From Acanthopleura granulata (lineage: Eukaryota; Mollusca; Polyplacophora; Chitonida; Chitonidae): a stretch of DNA of 64,000 bases. The stretch spans positions 43,559,772-43,623,771 of the forward strand of contig JABBOT010000080.1 of NCBI GenBank assembly GCA_016165875.1, given 5' to 3'. Shown piece after piece: positions 1-13,545 of the stretch. Both the position numbers and the translations under genes were made by a program. Numbering within the stretch: position 1 is the stretch's first letter; each line of letters begins with the position of its first letter. Under the pieces are notes generated by a model. That model was not told the origin of the DNA. It saw only the letters and a program-made list of their open reading frames with translations, and searched no databases.

Positions 1-2749
1 GGGCCATTCCTATAATCGCTCCCCTTCCCCGCATGCATGACCATGTCAAATCCTTTCTCAAATACAATTATTAACCACAAGGGCTCCAAACTGTCACTGG
101 ACAAGTAGTATTTAACGAAAATCTTTTAGTCCTAACACTAAGTACTTTTTGAACAAATCTAAAACTTGAGATTAATTCTGAAAGGATCAGTTTTGGTACT
201 GATATAAAGAAAAACATTGTTTCAGTTTGGAGGGAATCTTTCTATTTGTTACTATTTCATTCTGAAAATGAAGTTAAATTTGATGGACTGGTCAACAGTA
301 GGTTTTGAAAAGGGTACATTTATTAACTGAGCAATTAGTATCCAGATTCTCAACAATTAGATTCTCAAAATGTGTGTTTTCCTGTTCTCGGTTTTTGTAC
401 AGATGCTTGATTAATTTCATTTCCAACTGCAAAAGGCCTGATTTTCATGTTCCCTTGCCCATCAGTTTTCCGTTTGCCATTTTTCTATTCCACACAGTGG
501 TATATTCTCCTTTGGTAGTTTACCTGCTCACTTACTTATTATAGTTTACATCACATGGTTATACCACCTTATTAGGATCTGATAGAAAGAGGGAATTCTC
601 AACTGATTTCACAGACTGACTGAATCAACCTTTATTTAACTAGCACAGAATGATGCCACCAACTTTTTGATTTCTCGCGATATTCCTGGAAGAGTGACAG
701 TGTAAACATACACGCAAAAGATAAGGAATAGATGCCTTGCAAGAAAATTAAGACGTCCTACAAAAGTGAAGGGCTTAAATATCTGATGATGTCCATCAGA
801 TATGCTGCATCTCTGTTACACTAAAACTTGTTGTTTATTTGTTGTCTGGAAAATTTGGAAAACACAAATAAGTGATTGCTTGTTGTAAGCTTTTAAAGTG
901 TAGCAAAGGCACTACAGTTTGAAGACATGATTAGGGGGAGATGTCCAGTTCTTGGAAGAGCCAGCAGATTGGAGTGACAACCTCAGCCTGTTACCAAGCA
1001 TGACTGGATGGTTAGCAACAGCTGTTGAATTCTCCTAGCATTTCAAAATCCTCTTCTGCAAAACCCACTGATAATCTCCAATCCCAGGCATACCCCTTAA
1101 ATATTTTATTGCTGGAAAATTTTTCACTGTGAGACATTGGAAAAACCTGGGTATCCTTTCAGAGAACCAGAATTATGCTAAAAAAAATTGTATCCAAACA
1201 CTGTTCTGGCCACACACACAGCGAAATATAAAAAAAAGTATTCTACAAAGACTGACTGAGATATTTCATATGTTAAAAAGTCAGATTATTCAGGTCCAAA
1301 AAACCCCAAAAAATACTTTGCCTTTACAAGTATTCCCCAAACTCCAGATTTCAAAACAAATATTTAATATACCTAGGTTTCTTTTGCACACGGTTTCTTC
1401 TGTCAGAGGTTACATGAAATTCACTGATTAGTAATCAACACCTATAAACATGGTTCTTAGCTTATTATGCAACTGGACCATGTCATTTAGTCACAACAGT
1501 TTATCTTGGAAATTACACATTTATGGATAGAATTAACCATCTCTTTTGTACTGAGATATAAAAAAAGAAATGAGGAATGAACATTGCTGGATAGTCACTG
1601 AATACACAAATGTCTCCAATATTATACTAATCCTAACTCACTGATAGAAATTTAATAAGCATACTGAAAAGTGTGTTTGAATATTTTAAATGAAATAACG
1701 ATCCACCTTCCTTGATGAGAGAGCCAGTTAAAGTTAATTGCAGATGTGATCTAAATATCATTGCCCAACAAAGCTTCCGAGGATATGAACCCTGGTAAAG
1801 CTGTAGCTACATGTGGATGGCACCAAACAGAACACAACAATGAGCAGAATGGCTAACCACAAGGCTGGCAAAGCCTGCATGTGTAAGTCAGCGGCTCAAA
1901 GAACACAAGGATTTGTCACACAAGACAGGCCTTTGTTACCAAAGTGACCGACTTCCCACAGAAACCACACTCATCTGGAACCAATCAAAATGTAGATGTG
2001 GACTGGGTTAAGACTACCACAGACTAGGACAATGGGTCAACCATAGGTCAGTCCAAAGCCCTGCTGTTCCAGTCCCAAGACAGCTGAATTCAATACCACT
2101 GGTCAGAGCTGGCAAAGAGGGGTCAGCCAAGGTGAACTCCTGCTCCTTTACCTTTTCCCTGATTCCTACATCACCTATGTTATCTACTTTCTTTTAGGAA
2201 TTACAAAGGTTATACAGAGACATCCACATGAAGGTTTTCGGAAATTTTGATGAAAAAAAAAAAACAATTTCTTTCATCAAACTTCCCGATGTAACAGAAT
2301 TTTTTTTTTTTTTGTGGTGAATTTTGTTAAAAAATCACTGTTCATCTTAAAAAAAAAAAAAAAAAACAAACCTGTAGAAAATTTTAATGTCATATTCCAA
2401 TGTTTTAAACCGAATGTTGTCAAGTGTTACAAATATAAACATCTTGACAGCTGTGCCATATTAATTTTACTCCAACTGTATTCCTGCACATTCTAATTCA
2501 ATTATCAAAAACATACACAAAGCTCACAATAAGAGGAAAAATAAGGTGAATGAGGCTCCATGGTTTTGGCACTTACTGCAAAATAGTTCAACAAAGAAAA
2601 CAGCATTTCTTTGATTCCCACCTAATAATAAGCTATAAAATAATGTAGTTTAATTCTGATTGGCCAAAAAGGATCAAATTTCTTTGGGTGTTTCTGATTT
2701 TGCAGAGTTAATGAGGCAATGTGTCAATCTTGCTTGCGATCATCCTTAC
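1..2749. other. AT-rich non-coding sequence
   Basis: No gene is supported here. It is AT-rich with stops in every frame. The longest open stretch (1129-1431, plus) has low-complexity composition and no recognisable domain. Homopolymer runs occur at 2300-2313 (T) and 2349-2366 (A). A short G+C-richer stretch at about 1980-2150 carries several GGTCA/TGACC words. If the minus-strand exon candidate at 2750-2822 is real, this would be its downstream intron. Confidence 0.5.
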
Positions 2750-2822
2750 CTGAGGCCAGAGACAGACCTCCTCCCGCTGGTGCCGATCTGTCATCCCAAG
2801 GCCACCGGTGTAACATTCAGGA
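2750..2822 (-). CDS. candidate internal exon, unidentified product
   Basis: I do not recognise the protein. On the minus strand a T-rich acceptor ending TGTGTTTTGCAG (AG at 2823-2824) precedes 73 nt that end CCTCAG followed by GTAAGG, a near-consensus donor (GT at 2748-2749). Two of the three frames hit a stop. The third is open throughout: one nucleotide completes an upstream codon, then 24 codons read PECYTGGLGMTDR and so on to LWPQ, ending on a codon boundary. The segment is richer in G+C than its flanks and contains two cysteines, which could suit an extracellular domain, but this is a guess. It would need an upstream exon ending two bases into a codon. A plus-strand open frame covers the same bases but has no comparable splice signals. 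Signals this good are expected about once by chance in a window this size. Confidence 0.28.
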
Positions 2823-2969
2823 CTGCAAAACACAACAATAACACACCATTGTAAAAACCATTTGACATGTCAGTGGTGCAGTACCACATAACACTCCCAC
2901 ATATTCACCATTTGACTCAACCAAAAACACACATATGGAAGTCATTTGACTCACTGGTGCTTTAATAAA

Positions 2970-3003
2970 TAACAATAATAATAATAGTAGTCCTAGTAGT
3001 AAT
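2970..3003 (+). repeat. AAT/TAG trinucleotide repeat
   Basis: A short imperfect array of AATAAT units passes into TAGTAG units. It is a microsatellite and has no coding context. Confidence 0.75.
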
Positions 3004-3936
3004 GATAAAAGCACTGTCACAGTACCTCGTTGGTCATTTACACAACAAAAGACACCCACATAGTAGTTATCTGAATAACTGTCTTTAACAGAATAAATAC
3101 ATTTGACTATATTTATGTGTCTCAGTGTTGTTTCATAACAAATAAGATGGATGCTGTAGTTCTGAAGAATGATGAAGGCATTTCAGTAAGTTACCAGTGT
3201 CTGACAATCGGCAATGTGTATTTGTTGTTATCTTTTAGTGTTTGGAAATGTAGTGCTGGTAAAGACCACCTGGAGCATCCATCAAACATGTACAAGGAGG
3301 AAGGTTAATCATTAATCTTGTACACTAGGTTAAATTTCTGCAGAAAAAATGCTTACAAATCTGTATTCACAAACATATTTATAACATATTATATTAAATA
3401 CAGCAAACACATGGGTACTAAAATGAAATATAGATTAATTAATTAAACATGTCACATATGAAAAACTGGAGAACACAGTATCTACAATACATTGATAACA
3501 TGAAATAATTCCTTAAACAAAGACTTACTGCTCTGATCAAACAGCTAGTTAAATCCGACAATTCATTTAAAACAAAAAAAAATTTTGACGAATAAGAACC
3601 AAACTTGAAAAAAAGTATCACCGGTAAAGTACTTGTATCATGCACGGTGCTCAATGCTCAAATCATTAATTCATTGTAAATGTGCATCATCATCATCTGC
3701 TCCAAACTAATCAAGTTACAGTAGTGATGAGTAGACCTCCCTGAATTTCCCAAGCGCCTGCATGTATTTTTTCAGTAAAGGCAAATGCACACGTATGCAT
3801 TCTGGATTTCCACAACGTCTCTGATTTCAAGAATCCTGAGACACACCTGAAAGCATGCTACAGTACTGAAGTAGGCACATATACACTACATTAATCCAGA
3901 GTTATTATTAAAACAGCCATGATTTAGCAAAGAGCA

Positions 3937-3969
3937 TGTGTGTGTGTGTGTCGGGTGTGGGGGGGGGGA
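3937..3969 (+). repeat. TG microsatellite followed by G run
   Basis: About seven TG units are followed by TCGGGTGT and an uninterrupted run of about ten G. It is low-complexity DNA, probably length-variable. Confidence 0.85.
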
Positions 3970-6900
3970 TATGATGTTCTCCTCACATATTCACAATGCC
4001 TCTAGGTATACCCATGCTGGATACTGGACCAAGTCATCACTTATATCACAGTGACTTGCATCAGTATATGAAGTGTCTAAATGGGATTGGTTAAACAAGA
4101 GTGTTGTAAGGTCATCAGCTAGTTTCACGCTACGCTCATCAGCCTTAGGAAAAACATGGGCAGGTAAACAGTGCCAAAACTCACACAATATGTCTTCACC
4201 TTCAGTCATAGGGGTTATAATTACCTGTAGTTAACGAGAGCCCGCATGGTTTCTGTGTGACAGAGAGAGAGGACAGGTGAGGTAAAGTTACCTAAGACTT
4301 GACCCCAAGGTCAATGCGGGAGCCTTAATCCTCCTTTCCCATCCCTCCCCCCCTCTTCCACCACTCTCCCGCCATTATCATCATGAGCTATAACATGTAC
4401 TCCTGACAGAGGTGGCTGTAATCCACTTCTCGTACCACACACACGCCACAGATTTCACCTTAGCCAACAAATGCCCTGCTCCTTACTTCCTTTTCATGCC
4501 TTGAATCCTCCCCCTCTGTTCCCCACCCCAATCCCTCCCACTCACGATTTTCCTGACGTTTTTTACGCTTGGATTCCCTTCCTCTAATTGTTCACTCAAG
4601 TTGAACCTTAACGCAAAATGCCTTTCTTTTTTATAAATAAAAAAAACACAAACTTGTAACAAAAACTAGCAAAATTATAGAATATAAAAAAAAAATTTTT
4701 GAAGAATCTATTGCAACATGTTTTTAGCCTAAAGGTTAGATTCAGACTTCAACTTAAAACTTTGTTACTTAATTAACAATTTGTTCAAGTTTAGTGTCTC
4801 CAGTTAAGGATAAGCCACACGCTTTTCTATTTATCTCACATCCCCCCTAAAGCACTGTAAACCTTGATGAAAACTACCAGATTTACACAGCTTAACACCA
4901 GGAAAAACCAGGTGCATGTAAGAGCTTATAGTTCAAACTTAACAGTGATAGTGTTTCCCCACAAAAAGACAGGGCTGTTAGAAATGTGTAAATAGAGAGC
5001 CATTAAGAAGAATGACACCAGGCACAGGTATACATAGTCCACAGACGCCACCATTTTGTAATTTAACAGATTTTCTGACAGGTCTCCATGACATGACCAA
5101 TGTGATGAAACATTTCTGTCCAAAAATCGAAAAAACATTAAAATATGTCTCGACTTGTTAAAAATTATTTCTGTATCAATTTTTCATGTATATAGATGAA
5201 AATGATGATGCTTTTACACCACACTTCTAATCAGAACACTCCTGGACAACAAGTGTCCTCACAGGCTGGCTGGGACTACTTTGTGTCAGACAGTTCTATT
5301 GCCCTTCAGTGTGGTGTCACATATCAGAACATTAAAGCCACACACAATGACAAGGGACACAACTCCATCACCTTTATCTCTGCAGATTTTCAAGCCTTGT
5401 CAGAATTGATTTCCAAAGGAGTTTTGCACAAACCTCTGTCAGCACTGAACCATATCTCTGTGTTAAGTTTATGTCGCTAAAAGAAAACACTGAGAATTTA
5501 TAAGGCACTATTCTTTTTTTAGTAGCAAAGAAACATGCTTGCCGTAGAGAGCGGTCATCAATAATTTATCAATATACAAACATTTTAACTTACTTTGACT
5601 TTCTTAGGCACTAAACTGAAAAATCTTGGTAACAATTTTTAATTTGTGGATGTATGACAGTTACAATAGACATGTGTGACGTAAGAGACCGATGCTAATG
5701 CACAGCCCTAGGACACTGGCGTAACAACGTTCTAAACAAGTGTCACTTTAACAGATTTGAAAAGTAGTCAATGGATTCCCATAAACTTAATCTACAGATG
5801 TAAATTACACTGCTAATTAGGGTACAATAAATTTGCTGTCAAGGGCAAGTGAATGTGCAGCATTTCAGGTGTAAACTCTATGCGTCTCGATCTGCTAAAG
5901 AAGCCTTAAGGGGTGGCTTCTACACTCCCTTCAAACTCTACCATTCGGAAAATATGTTACGAGCAAACAAAAAAACACAAGAGGGTGAGGGGGCCAAAAA
6001 AAACTCGCTTCGCAATATCGCCAACAATTGCCTTCATTTTATCCCTACGGCCATTTGATTAAGCCGAAAGAAATTAATAAACTTCCATGAAATATGGTGA
6101 TACGATGTCAATTCACGTGAACAGCTTCCAGTTTCAGCTTTCAACCCTTGTTTAATATGAGGTAATTTCTGCCTTAACCTGGGGGGCTAAGGAAAGTGGC
6201 ACTTTTGTCATCAGCTGGTCAAACCAAGGATACTATTTCCATGTCACTGAACTTTACCATATTGTGAAACTTTACTGCAAAGAAAAATTGATTTTCCATA
6301 ACAAGGACTTAAAAAAATGAGTATCGTTATTGCATATTTTCTGTCATAAAAACAAAACAAGCAAGGCCCTGTGGTGGCAAAGACAATGGTGTATCACACA
6401 ATAGAAAAGAGTGGGTGGATGGGTGGGCTGGAGAAGTGGGAGGTGTTACCAGATGATGTGTTGTAACAACTCATGTAACGACAATTTGGAGAGAAAAGAG
6501 GTAAACATGACTTACAATCTCTTGAAATTTTCAACTATTTACCTGTTGAAACACTTTGGCCAGGTATACTGGGGCATTTGTCTGTAGTGAAACTCCCATG
6601 GTAAAGTGCTCAATTCGTTTCTCTCCAGCCAATTAAACCATTAATAAATATTTCACGTGGAGCCCCTGTGAGAATGAATACGTTGAACGGTGCTTGCTTT
6701 GAGGGCCAATGATCGAGCAAGATTTTCATTCATTTCCGCCAACACCAAGGAAGGAAACAGTTTTTTTCTGTATTTTCTTCTTTCAGTGTTGCACTTCCGC
6801 CCACTATCCATTCCTCTTCCAGTACAGAGGCACCTCTCTATCAATTCCTCACTCACACGCAGAAACACGGAATCGCTCACTGTTTTTACACAGCAGGTTT

Positions 6901-7880
6901 TCTAATTTAACCACATAACATTTTATAAACTACCCATCACACCAACATAAAACTCAAACTTAAAAAAAAAAATCCCCCCAAACTAAACACTTTTCATAAT
7001 AATTATTACAAAAAAGGAAAGATATTAGTTTTCAACAGACTTCATTGTGCTTTGAATTCAGTACAGAAATACATATTTGTTACAAACTGTAACAATATCC
7101 ACATAGACTGGCATTTATCACATCACAGTGCAACACAAAAATTTTATCCAGCAATAGGAATGAAGGAGTTATATTTAAATTCTGTTTAGATTCCTGCGAC
7201 GATTTATAGAAGTAATTTAATAAAAATTTTAAAAAATGTTTTATTTTAGAGGTATGTCAAAAAGGATTAGAACATAAATTTCTTAATATTATTACTGATA
7301 AGTCACACTTGTTTTGATTTCCACTGTATATATCAATTTCCCTCCCTCCCCATAGTTTCCTGTCATGTAATCACCCTCTAGACAAGAATACATCTGGAGC
7401 TTCACCTTGTTACTGAGAAACGTCTAATATATCACTTATACTAAAACTTTACATTCACTTTCTGAGTATTTCCTACGGGAGTTAATGGTGATATCAAGGA
7501 ACAGCAATTTCTTATTACATGAACAAATGTAATGCAAGATAATGTAAGAGTTTTTGCTTGGTGTTTTGTTATGATTTCAGATGTGGTATTTCAGGACTGA
7601 CTGACTGACATGTAAGGGAGATAAAGATGGGCCAAATTGTCGGGCACATACGTGGGATTTTATTCCTTGACTGATCCTGGTCGGGTATAGGGGCTTACTG
7701 CAGTTAACCTAACATACTCATGTCCAGTTTTTTTCTGCATTTTTTGCAGTCAACAAGTATCTAACAGTATCCCAGACAGTTGTAATTCTACAAATCACCA
7801 ATAACATTCAGTTATTTCAGTTAACATTGCAATACTTATTTACAATCCAAAAGCTGATCTCAAAGAATGAAGCAAGATGG

Positions 7881-8320
7881 TAAGTGTGCACAGCATCAAT
7901 TAGGTATCCAGTCCAAGAAGGAGAAGCCATTCATCAGCCAGGGATGATGGTCAGAACTAGCTGCCCCAGGGGTGTGGGAAGAGTAATCTAAGACTTGTGC
8001 CCACATCTGCTGGTCAGGGTCCTACAGCTCTCTTAGAAGACCCCTAACATTCCTGACTGGCCCAAAGTTCAGCTGAGGACACAGAGGCTGAGTGTGGGGA
8101 TGGGGGTGGGTGGGGGATACCCTAAGGGGGCATCCAAGAAGTCAGCTGAAGACAAACTGCAACCTCCACTGACCATGGACTCAAATTACAAGCCTGAACT
8201 ACACTGAAATGTAATGTCCTGTGTTTTCAGTAACACAACATGGTATCATGGACAGAAGATTGACTTTACACACGTAAGAACTAGGTACATGTCATTATGA
8301 TATCCTTACCACCAATTAGC
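7881..8320. other. G-rich and GGTCA-containing non-coding block
   Basis: A G+C-richer patch with several GGTCA and CTGGTCAG words (for example near 7950 and 8015) and a G-run cluster at 8093-8118. No open frame of note. The character differs from the AT-rich flanks, so it may be a regulatory element or an old diverged repeat. Confidence 0.25.
8093..8118 (+). other. G-quadruplex-type motif
   Basis: Four or more runs of three to five G are separated by one to three bases (GGGG, GGGGG, GGG, GGGGG) on the plus strand. This fits the usual G4 pattern. Only folding potential can be inferred. Confidence 0.6.
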
Positions 8321-10690
8321 CAAGCAGCTTTAGGTGCAGGTATATGTATTACAAATTAATGATAATGCTTCATCATTACACTCCACAATCTTCTGAAGAA
8401 AACCCACAATTAATAGTACAAATACATGATCAATAAAATGTATTGTATTAACTATTTTTTCCTTCAAATAGTTAACTTTTTTTAAACAGTAACCAGTGAC
8501 TGGTAACCAAGCATCTAGGTTTTTAATGTTTAATGAACATAAGGTCTGCCTGAACAAGCCAGGGAAAAGCCTGTTGAGAAATGCAGGGACGATAGTGAGG
8601 CTAGGAATATAGGGTAAGGAGTTTAGAGAAGCTGAGATCACACTGACTGGAGACCACTAGGGCCGGCAACAGCCCATGAAGGCAAGAAGTCCACGAACAC
8701 TCCTCTGATAGCTACACGTCTAAAAACTGGAGAATTTAAATCTCTAAGTTTGGCCGTTTTGCCCCTTCCCACAAACCTGGCTGCATCAAACACTCCACCC
8801 ATCTCCTCTCCTAAATCCTCCCTTCCTTCCAATAACACTAGCACAAGATCCCTCCTCCATGCACAACACATAACACTAAATAAAGTTTGGCCAAGCCACA
8901 ACTACAGTTCACGGTGTAGCACACAGTCTTTTTTACCATCACTGAGCCGCGCAACATTTATAGGGGGGACGAGTTCTTTTTACTTCATTCTAGCTTCATC
9001 TTAGCTCACTTTGGCCTTCTTCCATTTTTTTAGGCCTGGGCTTTCGTAGCCTTCTCAAACACAACTACTTGCCATCATCAAGCAATTGAGTCTCAATGAG
9101 GCATTAAAGAAGCCATTGACACTCTAATAAAAGTCTTAGGTGAGGCCCGTCGTCCAGATTTATGAGCTGTTCCAATGAGGGCCCGGTCTTCTGGCTGCCA
9201 GCTTTCAGACTGCAGTCTTCCCTTCAAACGGCACAGGCCCTAACTGCTCCTTTACAAAACAGATTGGGGGGCTGGTATACCTTAGAAATTGCAATTAAGC
9301 CTCCAAGGTACAAGTAGTCATATCCACTCATTCACACAACCTAACTTAATTCTATATAAAATCCAAATCAGGATATTGTCAAAAAAAATATGAAACTGTC
9401 AGACTGAATGATTTCATGCAGCATCAAAATATATCTAAATGAGCAGTGAAGATGTTCCATTATTTTGTAAAGGCCTGATCAGTGGCAGAGCAATAAATAG
9501 GTATTTTCCCTGGAAATTGTATGTGGCCAGTAATCTGATGAATCTTTATGAATATCACATCTACATGTGTATCAAACTGTATTTAAATTTTAAGCTGTTA
9601 TGACAAATTAAACCTGTTTATTTTTTCAATGCACATGTAGCATCTGGTTAAATTACAAGGTCCACTGAGTTCTTGATGATGAACCAATATAACAATTATT
9701 TAAAGAGGGAAGCCAATCGCAAGTATACATATAGAGCTGGTTTGTGTTTTCTGAAAGAAACAATATATCAGTATAACTGGCAAAAAGGAAATCCTATAAG
9801 CAAACAGCAATGTCAACAAATTATGTCCATAAATTCATTTTAACCCTATAGCTTGTACCCTAGTAAACATAAGGTTATTTTTCATTTAGAACAATACCAA
9901 GGAACCATCAATATTAAAACTTCATCCACTTATCATGCAGGCTCACAACACTTACCAGTGACAGTTTTTCATTATATATACAATGGCTCAACCAGTTAAT
10001 GCAACCCTCCATTATCTCTAATTGTACATCGCAATTTGTAGTCGTAGAGCCCGCTTACGACTAATGCAAGTGCAGAAGGACCAAGCTGAATAGCTTGTTA
10101 GACTTCGTTTTAAACATGAAATAAATAACTTACATGTGTGGAGAATCCCGATTTTCATCGACACAATGTGTAGAATTGTAAACTTTGGCCTAATGGCAGT
10201 ACATGTACATCAACAAACGCCCTGAACATCTAACTGTGTAAGCGTGCACTTACTCAAAAAGAGGAAAACTTTCTTTGCAAAGCACGTAACCTGAGACAAA
10301 GCATCACAGAGCAACCAGTTTTTCAGGAATTTATTTACCACATTATTTTTTCACTCTTTTTCACTTTTTTTTCTTTGTCCCTTGACCCTCACGTAAAGCA
10401 GAACTTTACATGTCACTGTGTTTGTGAGTGAGTTATCTCACATCAAAATGGCTGCTTCATCTCAATTCAATTCTTCAGATTAACTATATACACTTTGCAA
10501 TCAGTGAATAATTCACTGACTTTCAATGGTGAAAGAAGTTGTGGCATAACAGAAAATATTGTTACTTAAACTTTGTTCTGCTGCCTGAATGAAAAACAAC
10601 CTTCTTCAGACATTGAATTAATAGAAAAACTGTTACAGACAGTACACTCTAGAGTATACCCTGCATATGTATGTCAACTTTTTTTACCAG
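8321..10690. other. non-coding, no gene seen
   Basis: AT-rich apart from 8640-9010, where a minus frame of 87 codons (8638-8901) and a plus frame of 84 codons (8750-9004) overlap. Neither shows a known domain, and overlap on both strands usually reflects composition rather than coding. A donor-like CTG|GTAAGTG on the minus strand (GT end near 9957) has no convincing acceptor upstream. Confidence 0.45.
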
Positions 10691-10718
10691 CTTGCGACCT
10701 GGGTGTTTTGCTGGTGAG
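10691..10718 (+). CDS. candidate 28-nt micro-exon
   Basis: A strong acceptor with a seven-T tract ending TTACCAG at 10690 is followed after 28 nt by GGTGAG|GTAAGT, a perfect six-base donor. Two frames are open, reading LRPGCFAGE or CDLGVLLV; the third stops at the end. Micro-exons of this size exist in animal genes, but no partner exon is identifiable on this strand and two AG|GTAAGT words are expected by chance in 64 kb. The product is unknown and it may be non-coding. Confidence 0.14.
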
Positions 10719-12985
10719 GTAAGTCTGTGTTAATGTAGAGCGAAGTTCACATGTATGGGTAATTACTGGCCTTTGAATTGTCTGTCTTATCAAGGAGCCG
10801 CTTTGTTAAACGTCTTCCTGCCAAGGTAATTAGTACTATCACTCTGATGAGATTTAATTCAAATCTTCATCAGCTACTGCTTAGAAACAGAAATCAACTT
10901 TGTGTGCAGCAGACTTTTGTAACATTGGACACATTGCCCACTGGCAACAGGTGAGAAGTTAAGCCAGTCACCTTGAACACCATTGTAGAAGTATCCTTAA
11001 TTCAGGGGCATCAAAGTGTGGAGACTTTATCACATCTTAAACACCAGCTAGTCACATAGAAATATCTCTACCAGTAAGTAAACACCTGTTGAAGTTAACT
11101 TGCTTTATAAATGTATGCAACAAAATCACAAAATACTGTCAAGGTGAAGGCATGTTAGCCCACTCGAACTGAAACAATTCTCTGCCTGTTAGCTACGCTC
11201 AAGCCAATCACCACGGTTGATGACTTGTACATGTATGACAGATTCCCGCAATAAATAGTCTCCATTTCCTCGCCCCTAATTGCGAGTGAAAATAGCCCGC
11301 CTAATATCGTGAGTGGATCGCTCAAGCATGCATATATTAAGCGTCTAGGAATTCATAGGGCTTGAATGTGGACTTCTGATCGTATCGTCCCTGCAGCATT
11401 GTATTATCATCTTAAGACTATCACTTTACGATTTTACCCAAATTCGTAGCCGGCCCTTAAACAAACACAGCTCAAGTCTAACAGGTTGTAGAGTATATAC
11501 CTCCAAGGATAAAAAAAAAAGTAGAGAGAAGAATTTATATTTATGTTCACAATCTGATTAGATAAAATCAGTTAAAAGTCATCCTAAATATATCACATCC
11601 ATACAGGAATAATCTATGCCAGGGGAAACCTGTTTGAGTCTACCTTCATAACTTGAGTACCTTTTACTGTCTAAGCCCAGCTATAAGGCAGTCTGTTAAA
11701 AGCTCTGATTCTCTGGTTAATGTAACATAGCTATTTATCTCTCCCATGTGTTGTGGCAGATATGCAAATTGATGAAGAATTAAAAGTTAGTGTACGTTGA
11801 TTTTAAATCTTCAAATGTGTTGTGTTGAGCATTATTTTGGACAATTATTCAGAACAAAGAAGCTAATACAGGTATATTTCTTTGCAACTGGAGCAAATGA
11901 GTCATTACATGTCGAAAGATCTGGCTTGAAAGTGCAAGAAGGGCTTGAGATTCCAGCAAACGTCCTCACCCACTTCATTACATTTAGACACTGAATGTGA
12001 AATTGTACCTGTTTGTATTGAGATCTTGAGAACACTTGCACTGCTGCATGTTTGTTAAAAAAAACCACATTCATTAATTTGATCTATGTTTCACACTACA
12101 TCCTCCTCATGCATGCTTTACTTGTGTAATGGCAGGTAGGGTTACAGATAGAAGAAACCGTGAAAGACACCGGGAACAGCCGGGAGGAAACCTCTACATG
12201 TTTCTCCAAATCTGACACATTGTCAGCTGTACATTGGAATTATCCTATGGGCATACGCCACAAAGGCGAAATCATGCACACTGTACACTGGACTACTCCT
12301 GACTGATGCAAGGCCAGACAAAAAGCAGTGTAGACTGATGCGGTTCAGTCATTCCGCCTGATGTCAAATGTGCAACTGTCTCGCGGTATGAACTTTTGAA
12401 ACCTTGTATTTAAATGAGACTTCACAGCACAGGCAGGTCAGGGTGAATTAAACACCTCAAAAATATCAGTTTCAGGAGACTTTAATATGGTTTCCATGTA
12501 ACTACTAAGGAAACGTGTCAAATGAAAAAAACAGCCTAGACATGTCCACTGACAACACAAAGTCTTTGTCCACACTTCACTTTTGACTCGGTCTGTTTGA
12601 ACCAAACAGATTGGTTATCAGCTACACTTTGGCGAAGGTTTCCTCTCCTAAAATAGCCTAGTCACTGCATTCGCAGAAAGACCAGATATCGATTTTCTCT
12701 TACGTAACCATCTTTTTCCCTCATCTCTACGATCCCATTGCATAATCACTCACATCTGTCTGTGCGCTTTGGCATCTAATACAGAGATCGTGTGCCTCTC
12801 TGCTTGTGAAACCCGACTTTGTTCTAGCTCCCATAATAACACTACACATGGGCTTCTTCCCTTTCCAACAGGCCTTAAATTCACTAATTACACCACAGTG
12901 TTAATTGTCAAAAATGTTTTATGTCACAAAATCCAAGGAATAAAACTCAATCCAAGAGTAAAACTAAGACCTGTGGGTCAAGGCT
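10719..12985. other. non-coding, possible old repeat near 12.1-12.2 kb
   Basis: No gene is supported. Around 12125-12230 the string CCGGGAACAGCCGGGAGGAAACC loosely resembles the GGAGGAAACC...CCCGG core of molluscan SINEs in antisense orientation, but the match is too weak to call. Overlapping open frames at 11797-12074 lie on opposite strands and look incidental. Confidence 0.4.
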
Positions 12986-13545
12986 GGCAACTCCAACAGA
13001 CATGGATGTTTTACTATGAACATCAGGGGGCTGGAACACTGAATTGGACACATCAACACAACAGGATATTTTATTGAGCACATCCTATTTGGCATGATGT
13101 TTCATTAGGTACATCCTATTTGGCATGACAGGTAATCAAGCACATCCTACATGTCAATATGCTTTATTGGGCACATTATATATATCAAGATACTTCTTTA
13201 TGCACATCCTATATGGCATGATACTTTATTTATTGGGAGTGTATTATGGCATTGGGCATATCCTATATGGCATGGTACTTTATTTATTGGGAGTGTATTA
13301 TGGCATTGGGCATATCCTATATGGCATGACACTTCCTATTAGGCCCATCCTACATGTACATGGCATGACACTTAACACATCCTACATGGCATGGTGCTTT
13401 ACTCGGCACACCCTATAAAGCATGAAAATTTCCTGGGCACATGGCATGATATTTCACTAGGTGCGTTCCTACATGTAAATGATCTGATCATGTTCTGGAC
13501 ACATCAGCAAAGCATGACATTCCACTGGGTATTAAAAATATAGTA
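12986..13545 (+). repeat. 31-bp minisatellite with 54-bp higher-order copies
   Basis: About fourteen diverged units of roughly 31 bp are built around CACATCCTATATGGCATGAT followed by a CTTTATTGG-like end. Two adjacent units are enlarged to 54 bp by the same insert (TTTATTGGGAGTGTATTATG and so on), so that enlarged unit was itself duplicated recently: the copies at about 13205-13258 and 13259-13312 are almost identical. The open frames of 97 and 63 codons crossing the array only read through the repeat. Edges are gradual. Confidence 0.9.

Larger units (their letters stand above)
2823..7880. other. non-coding, AT-rich with simple repeats
   Basis: No gene is supported. The stretch holds an AAT-type simple repeat, a GT run, a pyrimidine-rich strand at 4325-4370 (runs of C and CT), many A/T homopolymers and small unrelated open frames. 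The G+C-richer piece at 6660-6900 is open in overlapping frames on both strands, which argues against coding. No tRNA or SINE is visible. Confidence 0.5.

Noticed and set aside
12125..12230. Antisense SINE core (CCGGGAGGAAACC region)
   Set aside because: Similarity is limited to a short G-rich word and lacks both head and tail.
13125..13418. 97-codon frame with repeated ILYGM segments
   Set aside because: It crosses the 31/54-bp minisatellite and only translates it.
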